From Monarcha castaneiventris obscurior (Eukaryota; Chordata; Aves; Passeriformes; Monarchidae): a DNA stretch of 64,000 nt. A model generated the notes under the pieces. The model did not search any database. It saw only the letters and a list, made by a program, of their open reading frames with translations, and was not told the DNA's origin. Made by a program: the position numbers and the translations under genes. Shown here piece after piece: positions 34,671 through 46,861 of the stretch. Numbering within the stretch: the first letter of the stretch is position 1; every line of letters begins with the position of its first letter. The stretch covers positions 9,317,501-9,381,500 of the forward strand of contig JAMPIT010000493.1 in the NCBI GenBank assembly GCA_026261815.1, given 5' to 3'.

Positions 34671-37390
34671 GATCAGGCGTTTGCCGGTTCGTTTTCCATG
34701 GCTCCCCTTTATATATAGCAGCAGAGCTGGGGGCAGGCAGCCCGATTTGCCAGCTTAGGTAAATATAGCCGGGCAAACCTGGCTGCTCTCCACCAGGAAC
34801 CTTTCAAACAGGGCCATGAGCTATTTGTGGCCAAAGGGACAGACTTGGGGACGTATCAGTGACCAAGAGCTGCCCGTTGGTCCGGGCCAGGGAACGTGTG
34901 TGCGTGTAGAAAGGCAAACACCGATGTTTATTGTGTAAAACTCCGCACAGAAAGGCTCCAGAATAGAAATGCCTGAATAATTATCTCATCTCCAGTGCCA
35001 TGTCCACTTCTGGATGCACATTTTCCATCGAGCAGCTTCGTGCGTTCTCTCACGCACGGGAGGAGCTCCAATGAAACATCTGCTGAGCCATCCAGAGCAT
35101 CCTCCTCCTCCTTCACATCCTTTCTCCGGGCTCTAGGAAGCTCCACAAGTGTCAGGCAGCTGCTCTGCTGCGACTACTGGGCAGCGCCTTCGCTGCTCGT
35201 GCTTCCCCATCTTTGATCACAGGGTGTCTCTCAGCCTCGCCTGACAGGGCAGGGACTATTTTTGGTGTGCTGTTCGTTCGTCACGATCCCAGCTTGGCCC
35301 AGGTGCCAAAAGGAGCTGCTGGCCTCTGTGTGACCGTGGTGCAGAGCAGCAGCACAGGGGAGGCTGTCCCAGAGCCTCCCCAGCCCCCCTGCTCCGTGCT
35401 GGGGTTGTGTCGGGGGTCTCCAGCAGAAGTTTTGGCCAGTAAATGCCTGGCTGGGGTAGCCGTGCCCTGAGTGGGGCAGGAAAAATAGGAATTGTGCATC
35501 AGTGCTCTCAGATCTCCGAGTGGAAAGCAGAAAGAGCCCAGGGAGTGTCTCCAAGGGGAAACCTCCCCTGCCCACCCAGGTCAAGGCCCTTACTCAGGGG
35601 AGGTAAAAGTGACCCCACCAATTCCATGGGAGGGTTTCCAGGGTGACCTGTGGTGGGATGTGAAGTGAGAAATGAAATTTGGTGTTTTGTGGCAGTTCCT
35701 GCAGCTACTCACTGCACTGATTAAACTTCTCTCCAGTGGTCACTTTTTCCACAGCCAGCCACTCTGTGAGAAGGTGTTTTTCATCTTTCCTCCCATTTTA
35801 TCCTCCTTTTTGGAGAAGCCCCAAGTAAAGCAGTCAGGTGTGGTTCTTTACAGTCACACACAGCCATGAGGCATTTCCCCACACCCTCCACCAACCCCTG
35901 GTACTACAGAAGTCCTAAACCCACAAAATTCCTTTGCTATGGACCAAAACTGTGGGGGAATGGTTGGGAAAACCTCTGGTGGCAGCAATCCTCAGGATTT
36001 GGTGTGAGCAGCTCCAGCAGGGAAGTGCCACACGTGAATACGTCTGCACACGTGGATGGGGACTGAGACAGCTCCCATCCCTTTCCTCACTCTGATAAAA
36101 GGGGATGGTCCCTGCCAATTCCAGCTCCAGTTTCACCCCCCTGCAATATTTGCACTTTCCCCAGCTGTGTAATTACTGCAGTGCTAATTTTACCTGAGAT
36201 GATGAAAGCCCTGGAACAGCCTCTCCACATAAAGGGAGGATCCACACCCTGCCCCAGCCCCCTGGGCCTTGTTTGAGCAAAGGAAATGTGGCTTTGACTC
36301 GTGGATTTGCTCCTTGGGGAGGCTTCTCCTTCCCAGAGTTACCTGAAGCACAGCTGAGGGCAGAGAGGAGCGAGGTCAAGGATGTTTGGTGCTGGGAACT
36401 CGGAGTGTTGAGGGCTGAGGTGTTGCCTCGCAGTGAATTTCCTTACACAGATTAAATTACTCACCCAGATCTGCTTCTTCTCTTTGCTCCCCTGTGAGAG
36501 CAGCCACTTCCAGACACCAAACAGCACCAAGATGCTTGGAAGCCTTTCATTCCTTTCTGGGCCTTCCAAAAAGATTCAAAGTCAATTGCCATTTCAGATG
36601 GAGATTCAGAGCAGACACTCCTCCAGCTTGAAAAAATTACAGTGGAGGACGGTCAGAGATGAAGCAATTTGCCAGGGCTTGGGGAGTGTGAATAATGCAG
36701 AGCAAAGAGCTCTGTGCAGCCTCCCGTGTGCAGCCCTGCCCTGGGCACCCATCCTGCCTTCCCTGCAGCCCTGGGGATCAGCAGCACCAGTGGGGAGGAA
36801 GGAAAGCTGAGCTGGTGGGGCATTTCTGACTTCTGGAAAGCTGCAGGGGGATGGATTTGTGGGAACAAACAGAGCCAGAATGGATTGGCATTGCTGGCAC
36901 TTGATCCTGAGCTCTGGAGCCACCCCATCAGGCCAGAGGCACAAAGCCAGCCCGTTGTTCCCCGCTCTGGTCTGTTCTGCACAGGTTTTCTGATGTCACC
37001 TCTGGTGGCAGAGAGCACAAGCACCTTCCAGTACTGTCACAGGCGATGTGATGAGCCCCTGCTCATTCTCTTTCTCTCTTTGTCTCCCCCTTTGCCTCTG
37101 ATTGTCCTCACATGTGATCTCTGCCCTTTGTCAAACCAAGACAGCCCCAGCCTGGGTGCTGGGTGTCCCCTCTGCTGTCACAGGGGATCTCAGGAGGCAT
37201 TTGGCCCCCAAAATGTGCTGGGATTAAAATGAAATATCTCTCAAAGCGCAGCTCTGAATTGAGGTTTCTGCTCTGAGGCCTCTCAGGAGGGATGGGAACT
37301 TCTTGCATCAGCCTTGGGGCTTCTTTGGAGCCACAGACCCATGGTGTGATTCTGGACTCCTGCCCAAAATCTTGGGTGCCAGCCCAGTGG
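34671..37390. other. Non-coding intergenic DNA
   Basis: Single-copy sequence of ordinary composition. No gene, RNA or repeat family is recognised. Confidence 0.45.
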
Positions 37391-37688
37391 GAAGCAGGGG
37401 AGGGAACCAGGGAGGGAACCAGGAAAGGGAACCAGGGAAGGGAACCAGGAAAGGAGCCAGGGAGGGGATCCAGGGAAGGAACCAGGGAGGGAACCAGGGA
37501 GGGAACCAGGAAAGAGAACCAGGGAAGGGAACCAGGGAGGGGAACTGGGGGAGGGAATCAGGGAGGGAACTAGGGGAGGGAACTGGGGAAGGGAACCAGG
37601 GGAGGGAACCAGGGAGGGAACCAGGGAGGGAACCAGGGAAAAGAACCAGGGAAAAGAACCAGGGAGGGGACCAGGAAAGGGACACAAG
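37391..37688. repeat. Purine-rich (GGGAACCAGGGA)n array
   Basis: About 300 bases of GGGAACCAGGGAGGGAACC-type units of 10-13 bases, purine-rich on the plus strand. The plus frame gives Gly/Arg/Glu/Asn repeats and the minus frame Pro/Ser/Leu repeats, both artefacts. A GTGGAGCCACAGGAATCC motif is doubled just after the array (about 37760-37810). Confidence 0.93.
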
Positions 37689-39829
37689 GAAAGTGCTCAG
37701 GGAAGGCATCCAGGATGCTCCTGCAGCTCCCACCTCACCTGTGGGGAGCAATCCCAGCTCTGTGGAGCCACAGGAATCCTGGGACCTGCTCTGTGGAGCC
37801 ACAGGAATCCCAGGATCTGCAATGCCACCACAGCACCATGATGCCACCAGGTCTCACTGTCACCAGCTCTGACATTTATCTGCTTTCTGCACTGATTGCT
37901 CAACATTTGATGGGAAAAAGCACAACCTTTCCCCCTCCAGTCCCTGTCACAAGGTTGTTTAATAGGGTTTAGGCATCAGCTCAAGTAATACCAGAGGATC
38001 CAAGCCAACTCCTGAAGAATTAGGGAGATTACAAAGAAACTCATGGCTCACGCTGAGGTGCAGCGTTCCCTGGTGCAAACCAGGAGAGAGACCCCTCCTG
38101 CCACCATCCTGCCCCTCCTGGCACCCAGATCAGGCAGGCCCAGAGCACAGGACATTCAGTTTGGCCCAAATTGCAGCGCAGGATGCCCAGGGCTGGGTGG
38201 GGAATCCTTCCCCTGTGCGTAAGTGAAAGGCAGAGCTGGGCCTGGAGGCACAAAATGGCATCAGAACAGCAGATAAGCAGCACAAGATCGTGATAGCAGG
38301 GGAGAGGAAGCTGTGGCGTTCACTTGCTGAGGATAATTTCCCCTCTGACGACAGATTTTTCAAGTGGCAGAGGTGTTTTCACGGGTGGGCCTTGGAGGCC
38401 TGGTCCAAGTAATCAGCCCAAAACAATCCCAGGAAGTTTAAGCCACAGCTTTGAGCTCGGTTTGGTTGTACTCATCAGTTTGGTTTGAGTGTGGAGGGAC
38501 ATTCTGAGAGGTGCCAGCTGATTTAATTTGTGCTCCTCCTTCCCGGCCCTGCAGGAGTTCTGGGAAGGGCTGAGCTCCACATGTGCCAGGGACCTGCTCT
38601 GTGTGTCCTGGCCAGGATCTCCTTGGCTTCCTGAGCAGGGAAGGGCAGGCAAAGCAGGGAAAAGATGCTGTGAAGGCTCTGGAAGGCCTCGAGGCTCTCC
38701 CAAAGAGCTGTGACTTCTCCCCACCAGCTCCAGCATCTCCAGGACTATCCCTGGTGCAGCTGGTAGAGAAATCCAGTCGTTATTGATGGGGAGAATCCAG
38801 CACAAACCCACCCAGTGCCCTCTCTGGAGCATCTCCTCCACTGTCATGGGGATGGAAGCTCCCAGTGGACGTAAAAACCCCAGTGCTGCCTCCTCAGGAA
38901 ACTCCAGCTTGTTTTCTGCTGTGGTTTTCCTTCCACAATGGCCAGTGATCTAACTCTCTGTTTTTAGCACAGTTTATTTGCTTTCCAGGAGAGAAAATAA
39001 ACTCTGATATTGTCACTTATGTTGTGGCCACAGACTCCGGGCGAATTGTGAGGCTCTGGTACAAAGTGATAGAAAACACTGAGGACATTTGATCTCAGCT
39101 AATCTACTGGAATAAAAAGTGTGGGAAAGAGAGGAGAGCAGTCATTTACGTGGTGTTAGCAGAAATCAGAGGCTTTCAGGTTTAGCAATGCAGTTTTCAC
39201 CGAGTGGATGCCCTGATAGGCAATAAATTACAGCAATAATAAATGCTCAGCAGCAGAAATGCAGCAGGCACAGTGCAGGGAAATCATGCAGGGCTGGACA
39301 GAGGCTCCCAGGTCGCTGCTTTCTGGGAGCAGGTTCCATCCTGCACCCACATATCCCACACCAGCTCCCTCTCAGGAGCCACCAAACCTCACCTGGGAAG
39401 GTGAAGCTGCCCAGTTCTGATCCCTTTGGTGCCCCAGGGGAGAACACAAACTGCATTCACCGTTTGTCGGGAGCAGAGATGCACAAAAGGCAGGAGATTT
39501 GCAGTAACTTTGCTTAGAAAAGACAAAAAAACTTCCCAGCTCTTGCTGTTGCAGCTGAGTTCTTGTTCTTTCTTGCCACTCCCTTTCCCATTGGAAGCTT
39601 TCCACGTCTCTGCCCGTGGTGGCACTCTCAGGTCTCTGCTTTATCCCTGCCCTGGTGCAGCCAGAGAAACACAGCCCAGCCCATCCCTGAGCCTCTTGGG
39701 CTCTGCAGGTGACATTTGAAAGCTTGTCTGAGCACCACAAGGGCTTGGAGTGAGCAGGTGACGTGACTTGGCTGAACAATCCCAAATCTCTTAGCCTTTT
39801 CTCCTAAAAGAGAACAAGAATTGGGGTTG
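37689..39829. other. Non-coding intergenic DNA
   Basis: No gene or element is recognised apart from the small doubled motif near 37760-37810. Confidence 0.45.
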
Positions 39830-40217
39830 GAAAAGGTGAGAGAGTTGGGATTGTTCAGCCTGGAAAGAGAAACTCTGGGGTGACCTCACTGTGGCCTTCC
39901 AGTGCCTGAAGGAGCCCACAGGAAAGGTGGAGAGATGGACAAGGGATGGAGGGGCAGGACACAGGGAATGGCTTCAAACTGCCAAAGGACAGGGATAAAT
40001 GGGATGTGGAGAAGGAATTCTTCCCTGGGAGGGTGGGGAGGCCCTGGCACAGGGTGCCCAGAGAAGCTGTGGCTGCCCCTGGATCCCTGGCAGTGCCCAA
40101 GGCCAGGCTGGAGCAGCCTGGGACAGTGGAAGGTGTCCCTGCCATGGCAGGGGGTGGAATGGGATAAATTTAAGTTCTCTTCCCACCCCAATTCTGGGAT
40201 TTTATGACTCTGATTTA
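39830..40217 (+). mobile_element. CR1 LINE 3' fragment
   Basis: This sense copy of nearly 390 bases runs from AGAGTTGGGATTGTTCAGCC through GGGGTGACCTCACTGTGGCC, TTCTTCCCTGGGAGGGTGGG, CAAGGCCAGGCTGGAGCAGC and TGGAAGGTGTCCCTGCCATG to an eroded terminus with GGGATTTTATGACTCTGA. It is 5'-truncated and non-coding. Confidence 0.93.
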
Positions 40218-43200
40218 TGACTTCCCACAGCAGGGAACCACCAAAAACCCAATGGACATCCACTGCCTGGAGAGCTCAGGGACAAGATCCAGAACCAGGA
40301 GTTTAAAACCAGAGAAACACCGAGATATCCTCACCCTGCTGCGTTGGGCTGAGCAGGAGCCCAACCCGATTTTGGAAAACCTGGCAGGGCAGTGGCATTC
40401 CCAGCTGGAGCAGCGAGGGAGAGAATGAAAGTGCAGTCCCACACTTGTGCCTGTGGGAGCTGCTGGCTCTTAACCCTTTTCCTTCCAGGAATTGTCAGGA
40501 TCCCCATGGCAGCTCCATGAGCATGTTCTCATCACCCTGGCGAGTTTTATTAACCATTAACTCCCTTTCCCTGGAGACATGCAAAGAATAGGAGCTGGGG
40601 GAGATCAGCAGATTAACAGGAAAATCTCAGCTTTGGGAATATGTCATTGCTTGGTCACTTTGATCACTCACACTAATTATTCCTCCTCGTTAATCTGAAA
40701 ATTCCTCCTCGTTAATCTGAAAACGCCTCCCCGCTGCTGTCTCTGAGCTCAAAGTGCCCCAGCTGACTGATGGCTTGACAAGGAAAAATGTGGAATATTG
40801 CTGTGTCAGAAACAATCCAAATGTCCTTTACATTTATTGCATTTCTGGGAGATTATCCACAATCCTGGGTTGTGGGAACAGGTCCCTGAATGGTGCTGGA
40901 CCTGTGAGCTTGGAGCAAATATGGAATATGCCAGGTGTACATTAAATATCAGATAAATATTTCCCAATCACTCGAAGGCCTTTGACCCTGCACGGAGAGC
41001 TCAGAGCTCCCTTTTTACCAACACCGCATTTTATTGGGTCTGAAAGTTCAGCTGGGAACTAAAGATGCTTTAAATTAGGCTCCTTAATTTGGTGAGAGCC
41101 GAGCCACACGGAATTCAGAGCTGGAAAGGAGTTTTCCTTGGCAGAATTTGTGGGTTGCTGTTGGATTGGGAGTTAGATACAGCTCCTGCTAGCAGTGGAT
41201 TTCTGTTTGGAATTCAGTATTTCAAGATTTCCTCACCTTGCTCCCCACATGCCCCTCCTGCAGCAGCAAGCACTGAAAATATATTTATTTTTTTTCCAAA
41301 ATACAGTCGCTGGCTGGTGATTTGCCTTTAGGATAAGCCTAACTAAGGCAGCCTGAAACCTTAAGTGAAGATTTTTGGACACAAAATATAAGGTGAAAGA
41401 AAACAAATGTGGGTAGGGTGTGAGTTCCACTCTTCTCAGGTACCTAAAGCCTAAATTCAATTTCCTCTGTCGAATTCCATCCCTCCCATGGACAAACTCA
41501 TTTTCATCCAGCAGAGCTGCACATCTGTAGATCCCATTTGCTCACAAATCTCTTTATTTGCTCTCTCAAGCCTTATCAAACATGCAAGCTTCACTCTGGG
41601 GAATTTTCATTGGATTTCCCCATTCCTTCTGCTACCAGCGTGGGCTCATTTTCCCTTGGAGATCCCAGCATTGGACCTATAAAGGTCCAGTTAATGCCTA
41701 AACCCCAGGAGGTTACTGGGAATGGGGAAACCACCTTTTCCTGAAGAATTTTTTCCAGTTGACTTCATGGCTAGGGAAGAAAGGCCAAACTCACGCCAGT
41801 TTACATGCGTGGAAAGGGTGAGACCCGAAAAAATAAAAGCCCAACGTGTTATTTATGGCATTTCTTCTCCTCTTGTGGAAAGCTTTGATTCCCCCCAGCC
41901 CGTGTTTTCTTTGCAAGCACAATACAATTAAGCCATTTTCAGCTGGCAATAAAATCCTTGAGAACCAGAGCAGATTTGGCCACTTGAGGAGATGAGGACT
42001 AATGCAATCTGATAATTAGGTCCTTTCAGCGCCAAGGCAGAAAAAGCAATTTAATAACGTCTCCCGTGGAGTGAGGCAGGGGCTGAAGCCTCTGGTCCAG
42101 CTGCCAAGGCCTGGGCCTGCAGCACAGCTCCCAAATTTCCTTCCAGGGGGAATCTGCAGGCTGAGGTGGCTGTGGTGACAACTGAGGGGAGAACCACGAC
42201 TGGAAAAACAGAGAAAAATTCCTGACTTTTCTTCCTTCCCAGAGCTTCCCTCTCCCTGGTACCATTTTTGCTGCAGAGAGAGGGTCTTGCCTCGAAAATC
42301 CCTCAGCCCATGACCATTTCACTTCGCTCTCCTGATATTTCAGTGAGAGATTTCCCAGGCAAGGCCTCGTTTCAGATTGGAAAACCATCCATGGAGAGAA
42401 GGAAAACAAACCCCTCGAGCAGCGCTGAGGGTTAAGTTTTCAGCTGTCTCACCCTCTTTGTCCTGGCTTGTTGCAACAGGAAAGAGTTTTTTAGAAACTT
42501 CTCTTGTAACTTCAGCTTCCCTGTTTGGAGGTTTGGAAGGGCTCCTGTTGCTGGAGCCCACGCAGGCGGCTCTGTTATGGTTTTCATTATCTGTGCAATA
42601 GGTTTAGAATCGATATTTCATCCTAAGAAAAGCTTTCTGGGCAGAGCTGCCCCGTCTTTGAGAGAGCTGTGAAGCAGCGGTGATGGATCTGCTCTACCTT
42701 GCCTCGTGTGAAATGCTGAATGGCTGAGTAAGCCTTACTCATCTGGGCAGATAAATCTGTAGTAGGGCTGTATTTTTTATCAGTCGCTTCGCGTGAGTAA
42801 AGGCTGAGTAAGAGTCTCCAAAGCCGGGCTGCAATCTGGAATATCTCGGAGATGTTGCACAGGGAATTGCTGCACCCAGCCCCCAGCTGAGCATCTCTTA
42901 GCAGGAGTGGATCACAGCTCTTTATTTCACTGACACATAGATGGGCAAATACTTCTTCAGCGTTCCTCAAATTGTTGTTTTAGCACTTCATGGGAAGTAC
43001 AGAAAGAGAAACAAGGGAATTTTTTTCTCTGTTATAGGTTTTTCTCTGTTATAGGTTTTTTTCTCTGTATAAGTATCTGTGCCCATGTCTTTCAAATCCT
43101 GTGGATCTAATTATCTCCATCCCACTAAATGGATAAATTGCAGTCATCCCCTGCATAGATTTTGCTTTCCAGCTCCACCATTCATAAGTTTTGCACTTCT

Positions 43201-44769
43201 CTTCCCCTTACAAACGAGCGGAGCCACCCAAGAACAGCTCACAAACAGCGCCGTTGCCCAACTCGCCCGATTGCCCAACAAACAGAAGCACTTGCCTCTC
43301 CTTCCCCCTCCCCACCACGTAAACCCTGCGCCTCCTGCTCACACAAGTGTGGCACTCGTGAACCCTGGGCCCGTTGTGTTTATTGCTGCAACAATGCGGC
43401 ACTTCCTCATCAGGGACATGGGGAACTCGGCAACCACGGCCGGTGCCAGGCAGGGCAGCTGGAGGCACGGAGCAGCAGCAGCAGCGTGGGGAGGCTGCTC
43501 CTGGAGCCTCCTCGCCAGGAGGGAGCATTTGGGCAAAGCATTTCCACCGAGGATTTCGAGACAGCTCGTGGCAGAGTTGGAAACTTTGCAAACGAATGAG
43601 GAGGAGGAGGAGGAGGAGGAGGAGAGTTGAAGCAACGAGGAGCGACTGCAGGCGCTGGCATTGCTGGGGAAAGTAAGGAATCATGTTTACAGCCTGCTCT
43701 GGACATTGTAAGGAGCTCTCTGGAGGCTGACCCGCTCGGAGCACTCTGTCCCTCGGCATCCCCAGCACCCGTTTTTGGGTGTTTCAGGGGCTGCTGTCAC
43801 AGTGCTGGGCGCAGCTCAAGGTGTTTCTGCCAGTTCCTAAAGCCTGGCGTGCTCTGCCCCGCTGCATTCAGCAGCCACCTTATTTTTCCAGCACATCACG
43901 GGCTCCCCCATGGATTTCAGCTGCTGGCCCTGGGGAATTCAGCTTCCCGAGGGCAGGGGCCGTGTCCTGCTGCGGACACCTGCCCTGGAACCCAACACCC
44001 CTGCGCTGTCCATCAGAGCCGGGGCTTGGCAGACCTCGGGCTGTGCTTACAAGGCTGTTTTTGTTCCTGCAAGGCTCCCGGCCAGGCATTTCATCCTTAT
44101 ATACTTTGTCTTAGGCCACGTCCACTGTAGGGAGGACAAGCTGTTAAAAATCGTTTGGATTTGTGCATATTTCAGCCCAGGCCAGCCTGACCGAGCTGCC
44201 ACAGGTGACAGAGGGAACAAAGCCGTGGATCCCTCGCACTGCAGCCAGGCTCGTCCTTCCCTTGCTTCCAGCCTTGCTCCAAAAGATCGTAGTGCAGGGG
44301 TCAAAGCTCTTGTTTTGGAAGGGATGTTTCATCTGAGTTAAAGGGAAGGATTTTCGCTTCAGGAGCGGGGTTGTGCTGTGCTTGCCTGGCTTCTCGTGCC
44401 TGTTAGAGTCAGGAGTTTGGGATGGGACACTCTGCATCCTGGCATTTCCCTGCGCTAAAATAAAGAAAGGGACAAAAGGAACCAAACTATTCCGTCTCCG
44501 GTATTTTTTCTCACTGCCCGGGGCCTCGGACATCAGCCCAAAACACAGGAAGGGGAGCGGGCACCCAGCTCCCACACGGGACCATCCCGAACTCCCTGTG
44601 AAGTCCCGCAAAAGCCTTTATCTGTGCCGAGGAGGCTGCGGGGATGCCCGCGGCAGGTGCCGGGTGCCCGCGGGAGGAACCGGAGCGTCCCGGGGCCGGG
44701 GAACGGGAACGGAACCGCACCGGCGCTGCCTCCCCCGAGCCGATGGAGCGCGGCCGTCCCCGCTCCCCA
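40218..44769. other. Intergenic DNA grading into GC-rich KCNJ2 upstream region
   Basis: The left part is ordinary single-copy DNA. Minor repeats are a doubled TTTTTCTCTGTTATAGG at about 43020-43058 and a (GAG)n run at about 43597-43623. CpG density rises from about 44500. Open frames around 43079-44341 contain no known domain, and no gene is called. Confidence 0.45.
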
Positions 44770-45200
44770 GCGCGGCTTCTCCCGGGAGTCTCCGCACCGG
44801 GAACGCGCGGACCGGGCACCTTTCTCTGCACCGGGGAGCGGGGAACCCGCCGATTATCCCGGCACCCTTCACACCGGGCGCCGGAGAAGCCGGCGTCTTC
44901 TCCTGGAGCCCCTCCGCACCGGGGATCCAGGGACGCGGCTCCTCCTCCCGGCACCGTCCGCACCGAGGACCGGAGGACCCGGGGAGCCGCCGCAGAGGAG
45001 AGCCGGTGCCTTCCCCGGGCACCCTCTGCACCGGAGACCCGGGGACCTAGCGCCTTTTCCCCGGACCCTCTGCAGAGGGGACCCGGGGAGCCGCTGCCTT
45101 CTCCTGGCACCCTCCGCACCGGGGACCCGGGGAATCTCCGCAGCGCGGACCGGGGGACCCAGCGCCTTCTCCCGCAACCCTCCTGGCAGCGGGAACCCCG
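44770..45200. repeat. GC-rich degenerate minisatellite
   Basis: A loosely conserved module of about 60 bases repeats roughly seven times: a CCTTCTCC element, then GGCACCCTCCGCACC, then GGGGACCCGGGGA. CpG content is high. It directly precedes the long CTATCCC array, so the two form one GC-rich repeat domain. Confidence 0.75.
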
Positions 45201-45210
45201 GCCCCGTGCG

Positions 45211-46610
45211 CCGCTCCGGAGCATCCCGGCTCCTTTCCCGGCCGCTCCGGAGTATCCCGGCTCCTTTCCCGGCCGCTCCGGAGCATCCCGGCTCCGTTCC
45301 CGGCTCCTATCCCCGCTCCTATCCCGGCTCCTATCCCCGCTCCTATCCCGGCTCCGTTCCCGGCCCCTCCGGACCATCCCCGGCTCCTATCCCCGCTCCT
45401 ATCCTGGTTCCTATCCCGCTCCTATCCCGGCTCCTATCCCCGCTCCTATCCCGGCTCCTATCCCCGCTCCGTTCCCGGCCCCTCCGGACCATCCCCGGCT
45501 CCTATCCCCGCTCCTATCCCGGCTCCTATCCCCGCTCCTATCCCGGTTCCTATCCCGCTCCTATCCCGGCTCCTATCCCGCTCCATCCCCGCTCCTATCC
45601 CGCTCCATCCCCGCTCCTATCCCGCTCCATCCCCGCTCCTATCCCGGTTCCTATCCCGCTCCATCCCCGCTCCGTTCCCTCTCCATCCCCGCTGCATCCC
45701 CGCTCCTATCCCGCTCCATCCCCGCTCCATCCCGGCTCCTACCCCGCTCCATTCCCGCTCCTATCCCGCTCCATTCCCGGCTCCTATCCCGCTCCATCCC
45801 CGCTCCATTCCCGCTCCATCCCGGCTCCTATCCCGCTCCATTCCCGCTCCTATCCCGCTCCATTCCCGGTTCCTATCCCGGCTCCTATCCCGTTCCTATC
45901 CCGCTCCTATCCCCGCTCCATCCCCGCTCCATGCCCGGTTCCTATCCTGCTCCATCCCTGCTCCATCCCCGCTCCATCCCCGCTCCTATCCCGCTCCTAT
46001 CCCGGTTCCTATCCCGGCTCCTATCCCGCTCCATTCCCGCTCCTATCCCGCTCCATTCCCGGCTCCTATCCCGTTCCTATCCCGCTCCATCCCCGCTCCA
46101 TTCCCGCTCCATCCCGGCTCCTATCCCGCTCCATCCCCGCTCCATCCCGGCTCCTATCCTGGCTCCTATCCCGTTCCTATCCCGCTCCATCCCCGCTCCA
46201 TTCCCGCTCCATCCCGGCTCCTATCCCGGCTCCTATCCCGGCTCCTATCCCGTTCCTATCCCGCTCCATCCCCGCTCCATTCCCGGTTCCTATCCCGCTC
46301 CTATCCCGGCTCCTATCCCGGCTCCTATCCCGTTCCTATCCCGTTCCTATCCCGCTCCATCCCCGCTCCATTCCCGGTTCCTATCCCGCTCCTATCCCGG
46401 CTCCTATCCCTCTCCATCCCCGCTCCTATCCCGTTCCTATCCCGCTCCTATCCCGCTCCATCCCCGCTCCATTCCCGGTTCCTATCCCGCTCCTATCCCG
46501 GCTCCTATCCCTCTCCATCCCCGCTCCTATCCCGCTCCTATCCCGCTCCTATCCCGCTCCTATCCCGCTCCATCCCCGCTCCATCCCCGCTCCATTCCCG
46601 GTTCCCCTCC
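45211..46610. repeat. C-rich minisatellite abutting the KCNJ2 promoter, about 1.4 kb
   Basis: It starts with three 34-bp copies around GGAGCATCCCGGCTCCTTTC, then turns into hundreds of 10-12-base units (CGGCTCCTATCC, CGCTCCTATCC, CGCTCCATCCC, CGGTTCCTATCC). No stop occurs in two plus-strand frames, producing open frames of 802 and 907 codons that are Pro/Ser/Arg/Leu/Ile-rich and unlike any family; they are artefacts. The array ends about 60 bases before an inverted CCAAT box. Each unit holds a run of three or four C, so the minus strand could fold into G-quadruplexes. Confidence 0.96.
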
Positions 46611-46740
46611 CGGCTCCGCTGCGGCCCCGCCGCTCCCGGCCCCGCCCCCAGGCCCCGCCCCGGGCCGCGATTGGCTGCGGGCGCGCGGGGGGCGTGTCCC
46701 GAGGGCCCGTATTAAAGGTGCCATGGCCGCCCGCAAAAAG
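46611..46740 (+). promoter_or_regulatory. KCNJ2: KCNJ2 core promoter (CpG island)
   Basis: The sequence shows GC boxes (CCCCGCCCCC near 46640-46649 and GGCCCCGCCCC at 46651-46661), an inverted CCAAT box (ATTGG, 46670-46674), a GGGGCGTGTCC CACCC-type element and a TATA-like TATTAAAG (46710-46717). Order and spacing match a vertebrate promoter, placing initiation at about 46740. A donor-bounded exon follows and KCNJ2 lies downstream, so assignment to KCNJ2 is a strong inference. Human KCNJ2 likewise has a GC-rich non-coding first exon. Confidence 0.75.
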
Positions 46741-46861
46741 GGGCCGCGGGCGGGCGGGAGCGCAGTGCGAGCGGAGCGGGCACCGGGCACCGGCACCGGG
46801 CACGGCCTCGGCACGGATCTACCCCTTCTCCGCGCCAGCACCTCCCTCGCGGCCGCCGCAG
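46741..46861 (+). other. KCNJ2: KCNJ2 exon 1 (non-coding)
   Basis: A GC-rich stretch downstream of the TATA-like box ends at a consensus donor, CAG/GTAAGA, with the GT at 46862-46863. Together with the acceptor at 51576-51577 this predicts a 4716-bp intron, close to the size I recall for human KCNJ2. The 5' end is estimated from the TATA-like element and could be upstream. Confidence 0.7.

Noticed and set aside
33338..34776. Asp/Gly/Trp/Met-rich minus-strand and Pro/Ile/Asp-rich plus-strand open frames
   Set aside because: They are translations of a six-base tandem array, which keeps all copies in the same frame.
43079..43676. Possible gene near a GAG run with open frames in several phases
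   Set aside because: The frames overlap each other on both strands, end in trinucleotide repeat, and show no domain or splice support.
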